Shown here in pieces: positions 54,803 to 64,000 of a stretch of DNA of 64,000 bases. Source of the DNA: Lactarius indigo (Eukaryota > Basidiomycota > Agaricomycetes > Russulales > Russulaceae); NCBI GenBank assembly GCA_025766275.1, contig JAFKAC010000164.1:36440-100439 (forward strand), in the 5' to 3' direction. The translations under genes were made by a program, and so were the position numbers. The notes below the pieces were generated by a model. The model was not told the DNA's origin. It did not search any database and worked only from the letters and a program-made list of their open reading frames with translations. Within the stretch, counting starts at the first letter, position 1; the number at the start of each line of letters is the position of its first letter.

Positions 54803-55438
54803 GAAGGGTGGCAGATTCGTTCCGCCAGAGGACCAAGCAGTGGTAGTGTTCGCGTGTATCATGCTTGGCCTTGGGCATTTTCTGTTCTGGCCTGCCTAAA
54901 TTTTTGAACCCACCCTATAGGGGCTTGTATGTTTCTGGTCTTCACATATTCTCATGTGTTCTACCAGCTTCACTACAATACATTTTGCAGATTTGGAAAG
55001 CTGCTTCAAGCAGCTATGATGTGTATGTACTTCTTCTATGACTTCATACTCTTGAAGGTTGCCGCACTTTTCCCCTCCTGTCTGAAGGATGGTTTGCAGC
55101 CTCAAATGGGAAGCAAGTGCGACATGACTCATGATTCAGTATCATGCCCAATGGCCCATGCATCTGCCCAAGCTACTATATGACTCCCTAAGTGTTCTTA
55201 CTCATATGCCAACTCATTTTTGAAAAAGCATTTGATATTATTGTACTTATATGTATAAAACAAGCCCTGAATGGGCCCAAGAAATGTAATGAATCGTATC
55301 TTGACTTGTACCCCTTCTGTCTGCCTAAATGCAAAAACTGTGCTTGTATTCAATCCCCATTGACTTATCACTCTTGCAGTCACTGGCACGTGACTGCATA
55401 CTACCCCAGCATTGCCCATTAACCTCACCAAAGGGGAG
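54803..55438 (+). other. Copia 3' untranslated region and polypurine tract
   Basis: No coding sequence is supported. It ends in the polypurine tract directly before the LTR. Confidence 0.6.
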
Positions 55439-55692
55439 TGTTAAAAAGGAGTTGGTATCAACTGGCTGAGTCCAAGTTAATATGAAACTCTGACCAAAAG
55501 TTTGTCTGTAAATAGCACATCATGTCTATCATATAGGGGTAGCACATCTTTCTCTGACGCTATCCTTTTCCTTCCCACAGTGGGTGTGATACAATATTAC
55601 TATAAGACATGAGAAGGGAAACAATCTTGGAATACCTGTATTATACAGGCTTGCATGTCATCTTAATAATATCTGCAAGTCACAGGTTAACA
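55439..55692 (+). repeat. 3' LTR of the second Copia
   Basis: 254 bp, TGTTAAAAAGGAG to CACAGGTTAACA, with a short inverted terminal TGTTAA/TTAACA, directly after the polypurine tract. No partner LTR in the window. Confidence 0.8.
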
Positions 55693-55960
55693 GATGAGTC
55701 ATGTGTTCACAACATCCTACCACCAGCAGGCTGCTTTAACGGCTCAGTCCTGGACCAGCTACCGATGTCTGTTTTGGGCCAGCTTCCAGCACTAGCCTTA
55801 CTGCAGAACGACTTTCGTTTTATCACCAAAGCCATCTCCACATCTTCTGTTGAGCGCATTGATATCAGGTCACCTTCAAGTTCCTCCTCCTCATACTTCA
55901 CGTAAATTACTACTACTCCCCATGCTGCCCAGGCACAGGTTCCCACCACAAGAGCTCCCG

Positions 55961-58900
55961 TGTACCTACCGTAGTTGTAAATCAAGGTTCAGGAATCGTC
56001 GTGGGCGTAAATGCCATGTCAATGCAATGCATGTCGACTCCAATGGGCATCCTATACAAGTGGATGAAGATGGCTCACTGGCAGACCATGCCAGTGCCTG
56101 TGACACAGGCAGAGCACCAGTTGGCCAGAGGATAGAGCATCCCCATTTAACAGGTGCATACGCCCTAGATATTTGGGCACATGTTCACGCACTGACCACA
56201 ATATGAGCAGCCCTCCCATGCAACAGAGACAGAAGCTTCTTGCCACCAGGTGGGCTGCCACAAGCCTGGGAAAGGGCACTGCCAGTGAACCACAGAGGCG
56301 ACTCAGACTGGGAACCCTTCACCGACTGGGTCCAGTTCGAATTAGCTGACCTTATCTATCACCATGCTGAGCTTTCTGCTCCTAATATAGACACCATTCT
56401 CAATCTGTGGGCTCAGTCTATGTCTGAGTTTGACACCTCTGCGCTGTTCAAGAATCATGAAGAGATGCATGCCATCATTGACTCGTCCACTCTTGGAGAT
56501 ATCCCCTGGGAATGCCTGGTGACAAGACTCTCAGAAGATATTGATGAGAGTGCTCCGTCCTGGATGCAGACGACCTATGAGGTCTGGTATCGCAACCCGG
56601 ATGCCATTGTCTCGGCGATGCTAAATAACCCCGACTTTGAAGGGCAATTTGATCTGCGCCCTTATGTCGACCTCGATGCAAAGGGAGTGCACTGATGGAA
56701 CAACGTAATGTCAGGAAACGTTGCTTGGAGGAACAGTGTGAGCAGTATTTTATCATTCACATTTTGCGATGTATATTGACGCACGTAGCGTGGACAAGGA
56801 CAAGATCTTTGTATCTAACTCAAGTACTAAGCGGGCTATGTACTGCCCTCTCATCCTCAGGAGTGACAAGACCACAGTATCTGTGGTGACCGGATATGTC
56901 GAGTATCACCCGGTTTACCTATCGATCGGTAACCCTCATAATACAGTCTGGCGTGCTCATCGAAATGCTGTCATACCCATAGCATTTCTCGCCATCCCAA
57001 AGTGTAAGTGATTTCTCCAGGCTTTCAGTGTCTTGCGTGCTCAAGCTGTTCATACATTCAGGTGACCGCGGTCATGACGACAGCCCCCGTTTTCGAGTTT
57101 TCAAACGCCAGTTGTATCACGCATCCCTTGCAGAAGTTCTCTCTCCACTCTGACCAGGGATGACTACACCCGTTGTCCGAAGGTGTCCAGATGGTCATTT
57201 CAGACGTGTGATTTTTGACCTCATCGCTTTCATTGCCGATTATCCTGAGCAAGTGATGCTCACGGGTATTATTCAGGGTTGGTGCCCCAAGTGTGTACAT
57301 TCTATCTGTTGTGGAAATGCTAAGGCTTACACTCACTCCCAGATGTACAGCGCTTCCAACTAATTTAGATGTTTACGCTGTCCCTCGCACACCAAATTAC
57401 ATGGAGACTCTCAGGGATCTCCTCAATTCCAAAACATTGTGGGATGAGTACGGAATCGATGACGATATTGTCGTAGGTTTTCCACATGATGCGATGTGTG
57501 CAAGCACTCACGTAGGCTGCCTGACTCCCATTGATGCATCCGCAGCCGTTCACATCCAACTTCCCACGTGCCAATATATATCAAATGATATCACCAGATC
57601 TGCTGCACCAGGTTATTAAGGGCACATTCAAGGACAATTTGGTGGAATGGGTGTGCGAGTTTCTCGTGATCCAGCTTGGTGAAATTCGAGCAAGTGTTAC
57701 TCTAGATGACATCGACCGACGGTGTGTCACTCATTACTGAACTACATTGTTTCCGTGCTGCATCTAATTGGCACAAAGGATTGCTGCAGTACCTGCTTTT
57801 CCCGGTCTTCGCAGATTCCCACATGGTCGCCGCTTCAAGCAGTGGACAGGGGACGACTCTAAGGCCCTCATGAAAGTGTATCTCCCAGCAATCGTTGGGT
57901 ACGTACCCGATGATATTGTCAAGTGCCTCGGTGCATTTTTGGAGGCCTGCTATATTTCTCGACGCCAAGACGTTGACTCTAATGCCCTGGACACTCTCCA
58001 GCACACGTTGGACAACTACAAGGAACTGCGAGAGGTGTTCCGGACTTCTGGTGTCCGGCCAACAGGTTTCTCATCGCTCCCCAGACAGCACTCTATATTC
58101 CACTACCGCCGACAGATCGAAGATTTTGGTGCTCCTGGTGGGCTATGTTCGTCCATCACTGAATCCCGCCACATTACTGCTGTCAAGAAACCATGGCGCC
58201 GATCAAACAGGTATCAAGCCCTAGGACAAATGCTACTCATTAATCAACGGCTTGACAAGCTTGCTGCGATGCGCAGCGACTTCTTTTCACGCGACTTATT
58301 ACTAGGGTTGCACCTTGGTGTCTCACAGCCCCCCGGTCCCCAACATATGTCTACTGAGGAAGACGATGGCGAGGAGGATGATGACGATGACGACAGCCCC
58401 ATGGAGAAGAATGTCCTCGGGCATGTTGCCCTGGCCCGGACTCGTGGTACGTTTATCTCTTTGGACATGCGACTGCTATTTGATTTCAGGAAGCGCCCAA
58501 TTATCCAGACGATATCGAGGGACTCTCTCTCTCTGTTGGGGAACCTGACTTGCCATATTTGACCCAGGAATGTATAGGCAACCAATTAGGTATAAGCCCT
58601 GATGCTATCGTTCTCTCGACGTGCAAAATTTCGGTATTTCATTTGGCGGTAGCCACGTTCTTTGCCCCAAGCGACGCAAGTGGCGCACATGGTATGCGAC
58701 GTGAGCGCATTCGTTCAACACCTTCGTGGAGACGGCGCGAGCCACGACGTGACTGCGCATTTGTTGTTGAAGACGATACCAAGCCCGGCATGTTGGGGAT
58801 GAATGTGGTACGGGTTCAACTATTTTTCTCCTTATTCTACAACAATCTGCTCTATCCCTGTGCTCTTGTTGAATGGTTTACGAGGATGGGTTGCGACCCG

Positions 58901-59119
58901 GTGACAGGGATGTGGGTAGTATGCCCTGATACAACACGCGGCACACGAGACAGGACAGTAGTGCATCTGGATTCAGTTTTACGGGGCGCCCTATCTGATC
59001 CCTGCCTTTGGCAATGATAAATTGCCATTAGACTTTCACTTTTCATATTCGCTTGATGTCTTTAAGGCATATTATGTGAATAAGTACATTGATCACCATA
59101 CACATGAGATCGCGTTCTA
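55961..59119 (+). pseudogene. Plavaka-type transposase, decayed
   Basis: The start codon is not clear. It begins with a C2H2 finger (CTYRSCKSRFRNRRGRKCHV...MH), then WEPFTDWVQFELADLIYHHA and STLGDIPWECLV. The DDE region follows: LILRSDKTTVSVVTGYVEYH and RAHRNAVIPIAFLAIPK, PGMTTPVVRRCPDGHFRRVI with ADYPEQVMLTGIIQGWCPKC, and MISPDLLHQVIKGTFKDNLV. Next is GLCSSITESRHITAVKKPWR, an acidic run near 58357-58395, and a C-terminus MNVVRVQLFFSLFYNNLLYP ending SYSLDVFKAYYVNKYIDHH at about 59119. At least five GT-AG introns are likely. Lesions: TGA at 56693-56695 and 57151-57153 (both CGA-compatible) and a +1 in the GGGG at 58983-58986. Plavaka belongs to the CACTA-related CMC group; I did not find its terminal repeats. 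Confidence 0.85.
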
Positions 59120-59129
59120 ATACTAGTAT

Positions 59130-60515
59130 GTTTTATTGCTGTGCGTGTATGGACGACACAAACGTAGGTCGTTACCCGAGCCACTGCCATCGTGGTCATC
59201 ATTAACCCTGCCGCCGTCGTGATCGTATTCGTCGTCATCACTGTAGTTGTATTCGTCATCATCGTGGTAGTGGTATTTGTCGCCGCTCTGCCTCTCTTCT
59301 CTCGCATGTATGTTGCACATGACACGAATATTTGAGCGATGTCCGGTCTTTTTACAGCTATTTTGAAAGCATAGACGTTTGTGAAAAAAAGATGACTGAT
59401 GGGGTTGCGCCAAACAATATCCTAATTGAGTAGTACGAGTACAAGCGAGCGAGACGAATCGAAACAAGAGGCGATGTCACCTGTGGCAGTGAGAACGAGA
59501 CAGCAATGAGCAGAGTTGGTTGCAAGTGCCCACAGTAGGGACGTCGAACCGAGTCACACGAGAAAGAGTAAAAAAAACAATCACCGTCCATTCAGCAGTA
59601 AGGGTGTGTGGTCTTTTAATACAGGCAAACACGTAGTAGCCACGGAAAAGCGGTAAGGTAGAAGTGCAAGAAGAGGGAATTCGGTGGCATAGGTGGGAAG
59701 CGAGACAACGAGACACAGAGGTGCGAAATATGGAGGTGAGGCGCGGGATCGAGGTGTAAGGTACGAGACAGAGGTCAGCCGAATCCGAGACAACGAGAAG
59801 CCGGCAACGACGGCGGAGGCGCTACAATACGAAGGATCCGACTCGGAGTTAGTAAGGCATGGAGACAGAGACAATAGAGATCGAAGCGTGCCTCTGCTGA
59901 GACAAAGGAGCGGCGTGGCCGAAGCGTTCGACGGGCGAAGCGATGGTGAAAGGAATCGATGACGACGATGCGACGAGGTTGCCAGTGCCAGTGGAAGGCC
60001 CACTGGCAGGGAACAAAGCGACACGAGGTGCGAAGACGCGCGGCCCGTCTTCGAGTGGGCTAAGTGCCATCGGCGTCATCGTTGTCCATTTTCGTGGTTG
60101 CGAGGGAGGAAACAAAGGAGCGTCGGAGAGAGTGTGTTGTGTGTGTGGAGAGAGCGAAGGGTTGGCCCGTGGGCGGTGGGAACACGAGACCGACTCGGAT
60201 ATGCCAGTCACGGGTGGCAGCTAAGCCACGCAATGCCGGACCGAGACCGAAAGTGAACGATTTCGGGCCCACCACACATCATCGTCACGGTTATGGTTAT
60301 TCAGTTCAAGTTGGTTCTTTGTGATGGTGTCGCGTTGCCGGCGATCACGGGTCACGGTCATAATACTAAGTGTGGGCCGTACAATCTGTCATGGGGCAAA
60401 TACAACTGAGTTGTGGACACGTCCGATGCGCATACTAATAAGTCTAATACTAGCGACTGTGGACTGGTCAGCGATTTCACTCTTCCGTAGCCTACTACTA
60501 TTGCCTTGACTGCTG
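59130..60515. other. Region without a supported gene
   Basis: On the minus strand, 59170-59290 encodes an Asp/His-rich low-complexity run (DKYHYHDDDEYNYSDDDEYD) that could be the tail of a gene, but I find no body for it. The 59690-60230 stretch is rich in GAGAC/GCGA words with open frames on both strands and no recognisable domain. Confidence 0.4.
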
Positions 60516-62269
60516 CTATTTATTCGGGCCTCCTGTCACTTCTACCATTTCTGTTGCCTGTGCAGCCGCCGCTGCCGCTTCAAGTTCACGTGTTGCCGCT
60601 TCAAGTTCACGTGCAAGTCGCCTCACTTTAGCCTGTTCCCGCATGATGGCACCCGCACTGCCCTTCTTTATTGTACCGTTAGAGTAATACGTCTGAGGAA
60701 GCCTTCCTAGGAACATTTAAGGGAGCGTGAATGACTGGCCGAGAAGCGAGAGGAAAGCTTACTCATTCCACCATTCAATGAGGTCTTCCAGCTCCTCCTT
60801 TGACATCAAGTCCTTGTATTCGAGGAGCTCGTGGTAGAGTTGACGGTATGGAAACCCTCCCCTTCCTTTTCCATCGGTGTCATGTCCACCCGCACAAAAG
60901 GTCATATCATCGGAGAGCCCAAAACGTATCTATACCGGAGCAAGTACCGAAGTTAGTAGGAATCCAATCACATGCCTGGACATCCGCTTACCAGCGTTGC
61001 AACGTAGGCAATAGATTCATAAGTGACAAAATGTAAGGCAGCACTGGCATCGCTACCACGCGTCGACTTGTTGGTCTCTTTCGCGGAGCTTGGAGAAATA
61101 AAAACGTGCTTGTATGCCTTTGGGATATCGTCAGTAACTTAAAATCACAGAGAGGGAGACATACCGTCACGAGCACCTCACCACGTAGAAACCCTCTATG
61201 GATATCTTCTATGTCGAAGTAACCCTTTGGCCAGAGAAATGCCGGATGGTCAGCAGCAGTAACAGCCTGCATGCCACGACGGAGTCTCTCACGGACACTG
61301 AAGGTGCATTATGAGTGGCATTGGCCCACAGTTACAAAGAAAAGCCCACCTAGGATCACGCCAATTAAGTGTAACTGGGCAAAGTAATTCACCTGACGTG
61401 TTGTGGTTGAATCCAAGAAGGCGGCGTACAACTGGGTAAGCTGGCTCCCAGTTGATGCTGGGCCACTGGCTAATTGCACCACAAATACCGCTCGCGTCGA
61501 CTCGCCGCACTTGTTTACGGCCTGCATCAATCTAGGATAATAGTGATTTCCGAGTCAGTAAACAAGATAGGAAAGGCTGAATTTGAATACCGCTAAATCA
61601 AGTTGCCTTGCGAGTTCTTGGCCGGTTTTATTATCTTTGGCCTTCTGAAGTAGAGGGACCAAAGCTGGAGAAATTTCTATCAAGACGAGGAATTTCTTAT
61701 ATTGTTGGTTCTGTCTGAAAACCCTTGTCGGTACATTTAAAAGGTTATGAACACGGCGAGTCACTTACAACTTCGTGTGCAAGTAGTCTTCGTCAACGTT
61801 CGGGTTGCGCGATATTCCCACATTTAAGATCTGATAGTAATTGTCCCACATTTCAGCATAACGCCCGATGATCGTCCCTTTAAAATTCCAGTAAGCGGAG
61901 TCGATGAGAGAAGAGTCACCGCTTTCATCATCGGGGAGCCTGATGACATGATTATTTCAGTGAGGGAACCGAAGTGAATTCGAGAACATACTGTAAGAGA
62001 CTCTCGCCGTTCTCATCAGGCTGATCATCATCAAGTCCTGACCGCCGCTGCCTCTGCCTAGCCGGTTGCCCGTCGTCCTCATTAGGGGGTTCAGGTGATG
62101 AGAGGGATCTCCGACGAGGTTGACTCCCCCAATACGGAGTCCTCAAGCCTGGGGCATCATGGGCAGTACCACACTGGCACCGCTTTGGACTACCATTCGC
62201 AGATGGGTCAGACTGCCCTGTGGACATTGGCGTCACAACGTCAAAAGATAGGGGGAAAAATGGCTCCAA
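60516..62269 (-). CDS. DUF6698-like protein, apparently intact
   Basis: An Agaricomycete-type protein of unknown function. Start MEPFFPLSFDVVTPMSTGQS at 62269; an inner ATG at 62227 is also possible. Seven short GT-AG introns join into one frame. The N-terminus is disordered and acidic. Then INVGISRNPNVDEDY-like and QTEPTIYKK-like helical stretches, DHPAFLWPKGYFDIEDIHRG, AYKHVFISPSSAKETNKSTR, ALHFVTYESIAYVATL, IRFGLSDDMTFCAGG, YRQLYHELLEYKDLMSKEEL and EDLIEWWNE. These lead to a coiled Ala/Glu tail (RELEAATRELEAAAAAAQAT) and the stop at 60516. The SPSSA and WWN landmarks and their order are the reason for the call. The last intron keeps the frame if the acceptor is the AAG before GCTTCC. No lesion seen, unlike the surrounding genes. 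Confidence 0.6.
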
Positions 62270-63290
62270 AGGCCCATTTATACATAACCACTGGCATTAC
62301 TGACCTGAAACACGTAGTACCGTCACATTTCCATATCGTAAGAAGATCCCGTTCGTATTTGTGAATTCGTGCAGCAATTATAGTGGGAATGTATGGGGAC
62401 AAGAGATATCATATTGGCAACATGTGCGTAACTCCACACCCAATTAAAGAACTCCCACGCCACTTCAATCCCACGCTTTCCGTCGGACGCTTTTCCAGGA
62501 GTCAAGTCTTGGGTCAAGTCAACTTGACCTGGAATCACTGGCATCATTTTTCAATTGGTACTCCCGGATATACGCAGGCTTCTGCAATAATGAATCCTTT
62601 TCTTGTCCTTAGACAACGCTGGAAAGACGGTATAGTCCCATTGTGATGTACCGTGTCAATTCTGAGTCTCCTAGTACTTCAAGTTACCACTGGCATTCAA
62701 ATTTCTTAAAAACGACTGCTTGGCCACCTCCAGCCTACCCTTCGTTAGTCTGTTCGTATCTGAGTTGTGCCATCATTCCCAGCCTTCAGATTAGCCGCTT
62801 CAGGTTCAAGTTGCCCTTGGTAGAAATGTCAGGTTACAAAGGGCGCAACCATTTTCCCAAAGTCGACGGCCCTTCAATTACTACTACTGCCGCCGCTCTA
62901 GCGGCTAGTTCCCATCTCTGTTCATCGGCCAGTATTCTCCCCTAAGACTAGTCTGCTTGTAGCCCGGAAGGGGCCGGGTACCTGTTGTTGGGTAGCCATC
63001 ACTGGCAGTCAGTACTGTACCACCGGCATAGAAAGGTCTTCCCGTTCAAGTTCGAATCGATCACCGATCACTTCAATCACTAGCCACACTGCTCCCTTGA
63101 TCCTAACGACTCTCTCTGCTATTTCAGCTCTTCGTGGATGCGTGCTGTAACTGCTGTTCGCGACATCGATCCTGCTTCTCTTATCTTTCCTGTCTTCGGC
63201 GAACGTGCGTGTTACCGTATCTCTTCCTTCCTCCCTGGCTGGCCGAGCTTGAAGTACCGCGCTGAAGGGTGTGATCTAACTTTTGGGGAA
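62270..63290. other. Region without a supported gene
   Basis: Upstream side of the DUF6698-like gene. Open frames of 60-100 codons occur on both strands, but none has a motif, consistent codon pattern or splice structure that I can defend. Confidence 0.4.
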
Positions 63291-63315
63291 GTCTGGATCT
63301 CTCGTGGTCCTAGGC

Positions 63316-63537
63316 AGGACTAAGGAGACCACTGAGGCCTACCGTAACCTCAGCAATGATACTGCTTGAGATACTGTCACGGTTCTCGTCTGCTACTTCG
63401 GCTCTGAGCGTCAGGTGACCAAAGATACTGGTACCGCTGCAGGCCTTCAGATTGTCAACAAGCCTACGGTAGCTGTCATCGCCTATGGACTTGACAAGAC
63501 GTCTGGATCTGAGTCTCGGATTATCGTTGTCATCTAG
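63316..63537 (+). pseudogene. HSP70 fragment (nucleotide-binding domain)
   Basis: In one frame the sequence reads RTKETTEAYRNLSNDTA, a TGA stop, then [46 protein letters not shown]... to the TAG at 63535. This is the HSP70 stretch from the KETAEAYLG helix through the VPAYF-DSQRQATKDAG loop to INEPTAAAIAYGLDK. Substitutions such as NKPTVAV for NEPTAAA, the stop, and the missing phosphate-binding loop after it mark it as dead. About 75 residues are recognisable. Confidence 0.85.
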
Positions 63538-63544
63538 TCTCCCA

Positions 63545-64000
63545 ATGACGACGCCGAGAAACAGGGAGCGACGTGACAGGTGAGAAGGTCTTTATCCTCC
63601 TCTCGTATCGGTTACTCACCTCTCTGCCTCACCAGCGTCGTCAATCTTACCTCAAACACTAACCCTAACCCAAAGACGAGGCCGAGAAGCAGAGAGAGAA
63701 GACAGGTGAGAGGGTTTTCTCTACCTCCCGTGTCGACAGTATCGCTTCGGATATCTCCGATGACGAGATCGAGAACAGAAAGAGAGGCAGCTTGTGAGAT
63801 AGCTTTCTAGGCTTCGTTTGGTGGCAGAGGGATCTTTAGATTCACGTTCGTCTTTCTTATGTCGTTGATATTCCCGGGCTAACATAAACGAGTACAAATC
63901 TTTAGCTCTTTTCTTTGACCGTCGCCTCGTCTTCCTCACTCCCTTCCGATGTCTCTCGTCATTGTATTGGGCGAACTCTATCGCGCGAAGCGTAGCAAAC
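63545..64000. other. Duplicated segment after the HSP70 fragment
   Basis: Two copies of a ~120-bp block (GACGACGCCGAGAAACAGGG with GACAGGTGAGAAGGTC, near 63547-63600; GACGAGGCCGAGAAGCAGAG with GACAGGTGAGAGGGTT, near 63673-63717) follow in tandem. Each ends in CTC-CGTATCG/CCCGTGTCGAC. A later GATGACGAGATCGAGAACAG (63758-63777) resembles the DDEIE helix of HSP70 C-terminal domains, so scrambled HSP70 pieces are possible. Nothing else is called. Confidence 0.4.

Larger units (their letters stand above)
53141..55692 (+). mobile_element. 3' part of a second Copia element
   Basis: Starts inside reverse transcriptase (AYLNGVLKEKVYMQQPEGYK), then KTLYGLEQSRHEWNKELNDK and TVWVDDLMLFAMS. It is cut by a solo LTR and then resumes IGIEIT...KYIEAILKKEGMQ and IAYAINRLASYTANPSLEHT. 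RNase H remains: ANTDDYKSVMGYVFLMGGGT, EDNMSATVMAKNP, ANILTKALPRPKHKRHIEEM, to the stop at 54802. A polypurine tract AAAGGGGAG (55430-55438) and an LTR follow. No gag or integrase: the 5' part is missing at the junction with gypsy-3. Several stops. It is not the same family as 19388-25733. Confidence 0.85.

Noticed and set aside
59693..60324. Overlapping open frames of 70-147 codons on both strands.
   Set aside because: GC-rich, no domain, no splice pattern, and mutual antisense overlap. Likely chance.
63655..63672. Telomere-like CTAACCCTAACCC.
   Set aside because: Only two units, inside a duplicated HSP70-derived area. Too short to mean an interstitial telomere.

Overview
The window comes from a basidiomycete fungus, most likely an Agaricomycete. 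The evidence is short GT-AG introns of about 45-60 bp, a KDZ transposase with its CxC2 cysteine cluster, a fungal TET/JBP-type dioxygenase, a Plavaka transposase, chromodomain Gypsy elements, Copia elements, a DIRS-like tyrosine-recombinase element and an Agaricomycete-type DUF6698-like gene. There is almost no ordinary single-copy host sequence. The window is a deep nest of transposons whose order of insertion can be read from target-site duplications (TSDs).

Layout. 1-1571: 5' end of a minus-strand Gypsy (gypsy-1), inserted in the 5' LTR of gypsy-2. 1850-4810: a fold-back DNA element made of two opposed arrays of an 81-bp palindromic repeat, with a 7-bp TSD. 4996-9840: decayed gypsy-2 gag/pol, cut by three solo LTRs, one nested inside another. 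9841-53140: gypsy-3, split by a solo LTR, by a ~29.9-kb KDZ element (12777-42700) and by a DIRS-like element (45609 to ~52588). The DIRS-like element itself carries a solo LTR and an ORF1-only LINE. 53141-55692: 3' part of a Copia element with a Gypsy solo LTR inside its reverse transcriptase. 55961-59119: decayed Plavaka transposase. 60516-62269: DUF6698-like gene. 63316-63537: HSP70 pseudogene fragment.

The central system is the KDZ element. It has imperfect ~85-bp terminal inverted repeats, a 7-bp TSD inside the reading frame of gypsy-3, and 2.4-3.1 kb subterminal arrays of a 44-bp repeat in opposite orientation at its two ends. Its cargo includes the KDZ transposase (itself carrying a young, apparently intact Copia element in its last coding part), a TET/JBP-like 2OG-Fe(II) dioxygenase, a Zn2Cys6 protein with a long acidic region, and about six multi-exon genes I cannot name. 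The heptamer CTGCCGA/TCGGCAG recurs roughly every 275 bp through the cargo, clusters in the divergent promoters and is part of the 44-bp unit. I did not find it in the nested Copia. The smaller fold-back element shares the KDZ terminus (CACATAATGA) and TSD length, which suggests that the same transposase moved it.

Decay has two signatures. Repeat units differ mainly by CpG to TpG/CpA transitions, and the in-frame stops fit CGA to TGA changes, so the region has probably been cytosine-methylated. Separately, nearly every frame break is a +1 insertion, mostly in G runs, which may be an assembly artefact.

All exon models, motif counts and alignments were made by eye. No database search was run.
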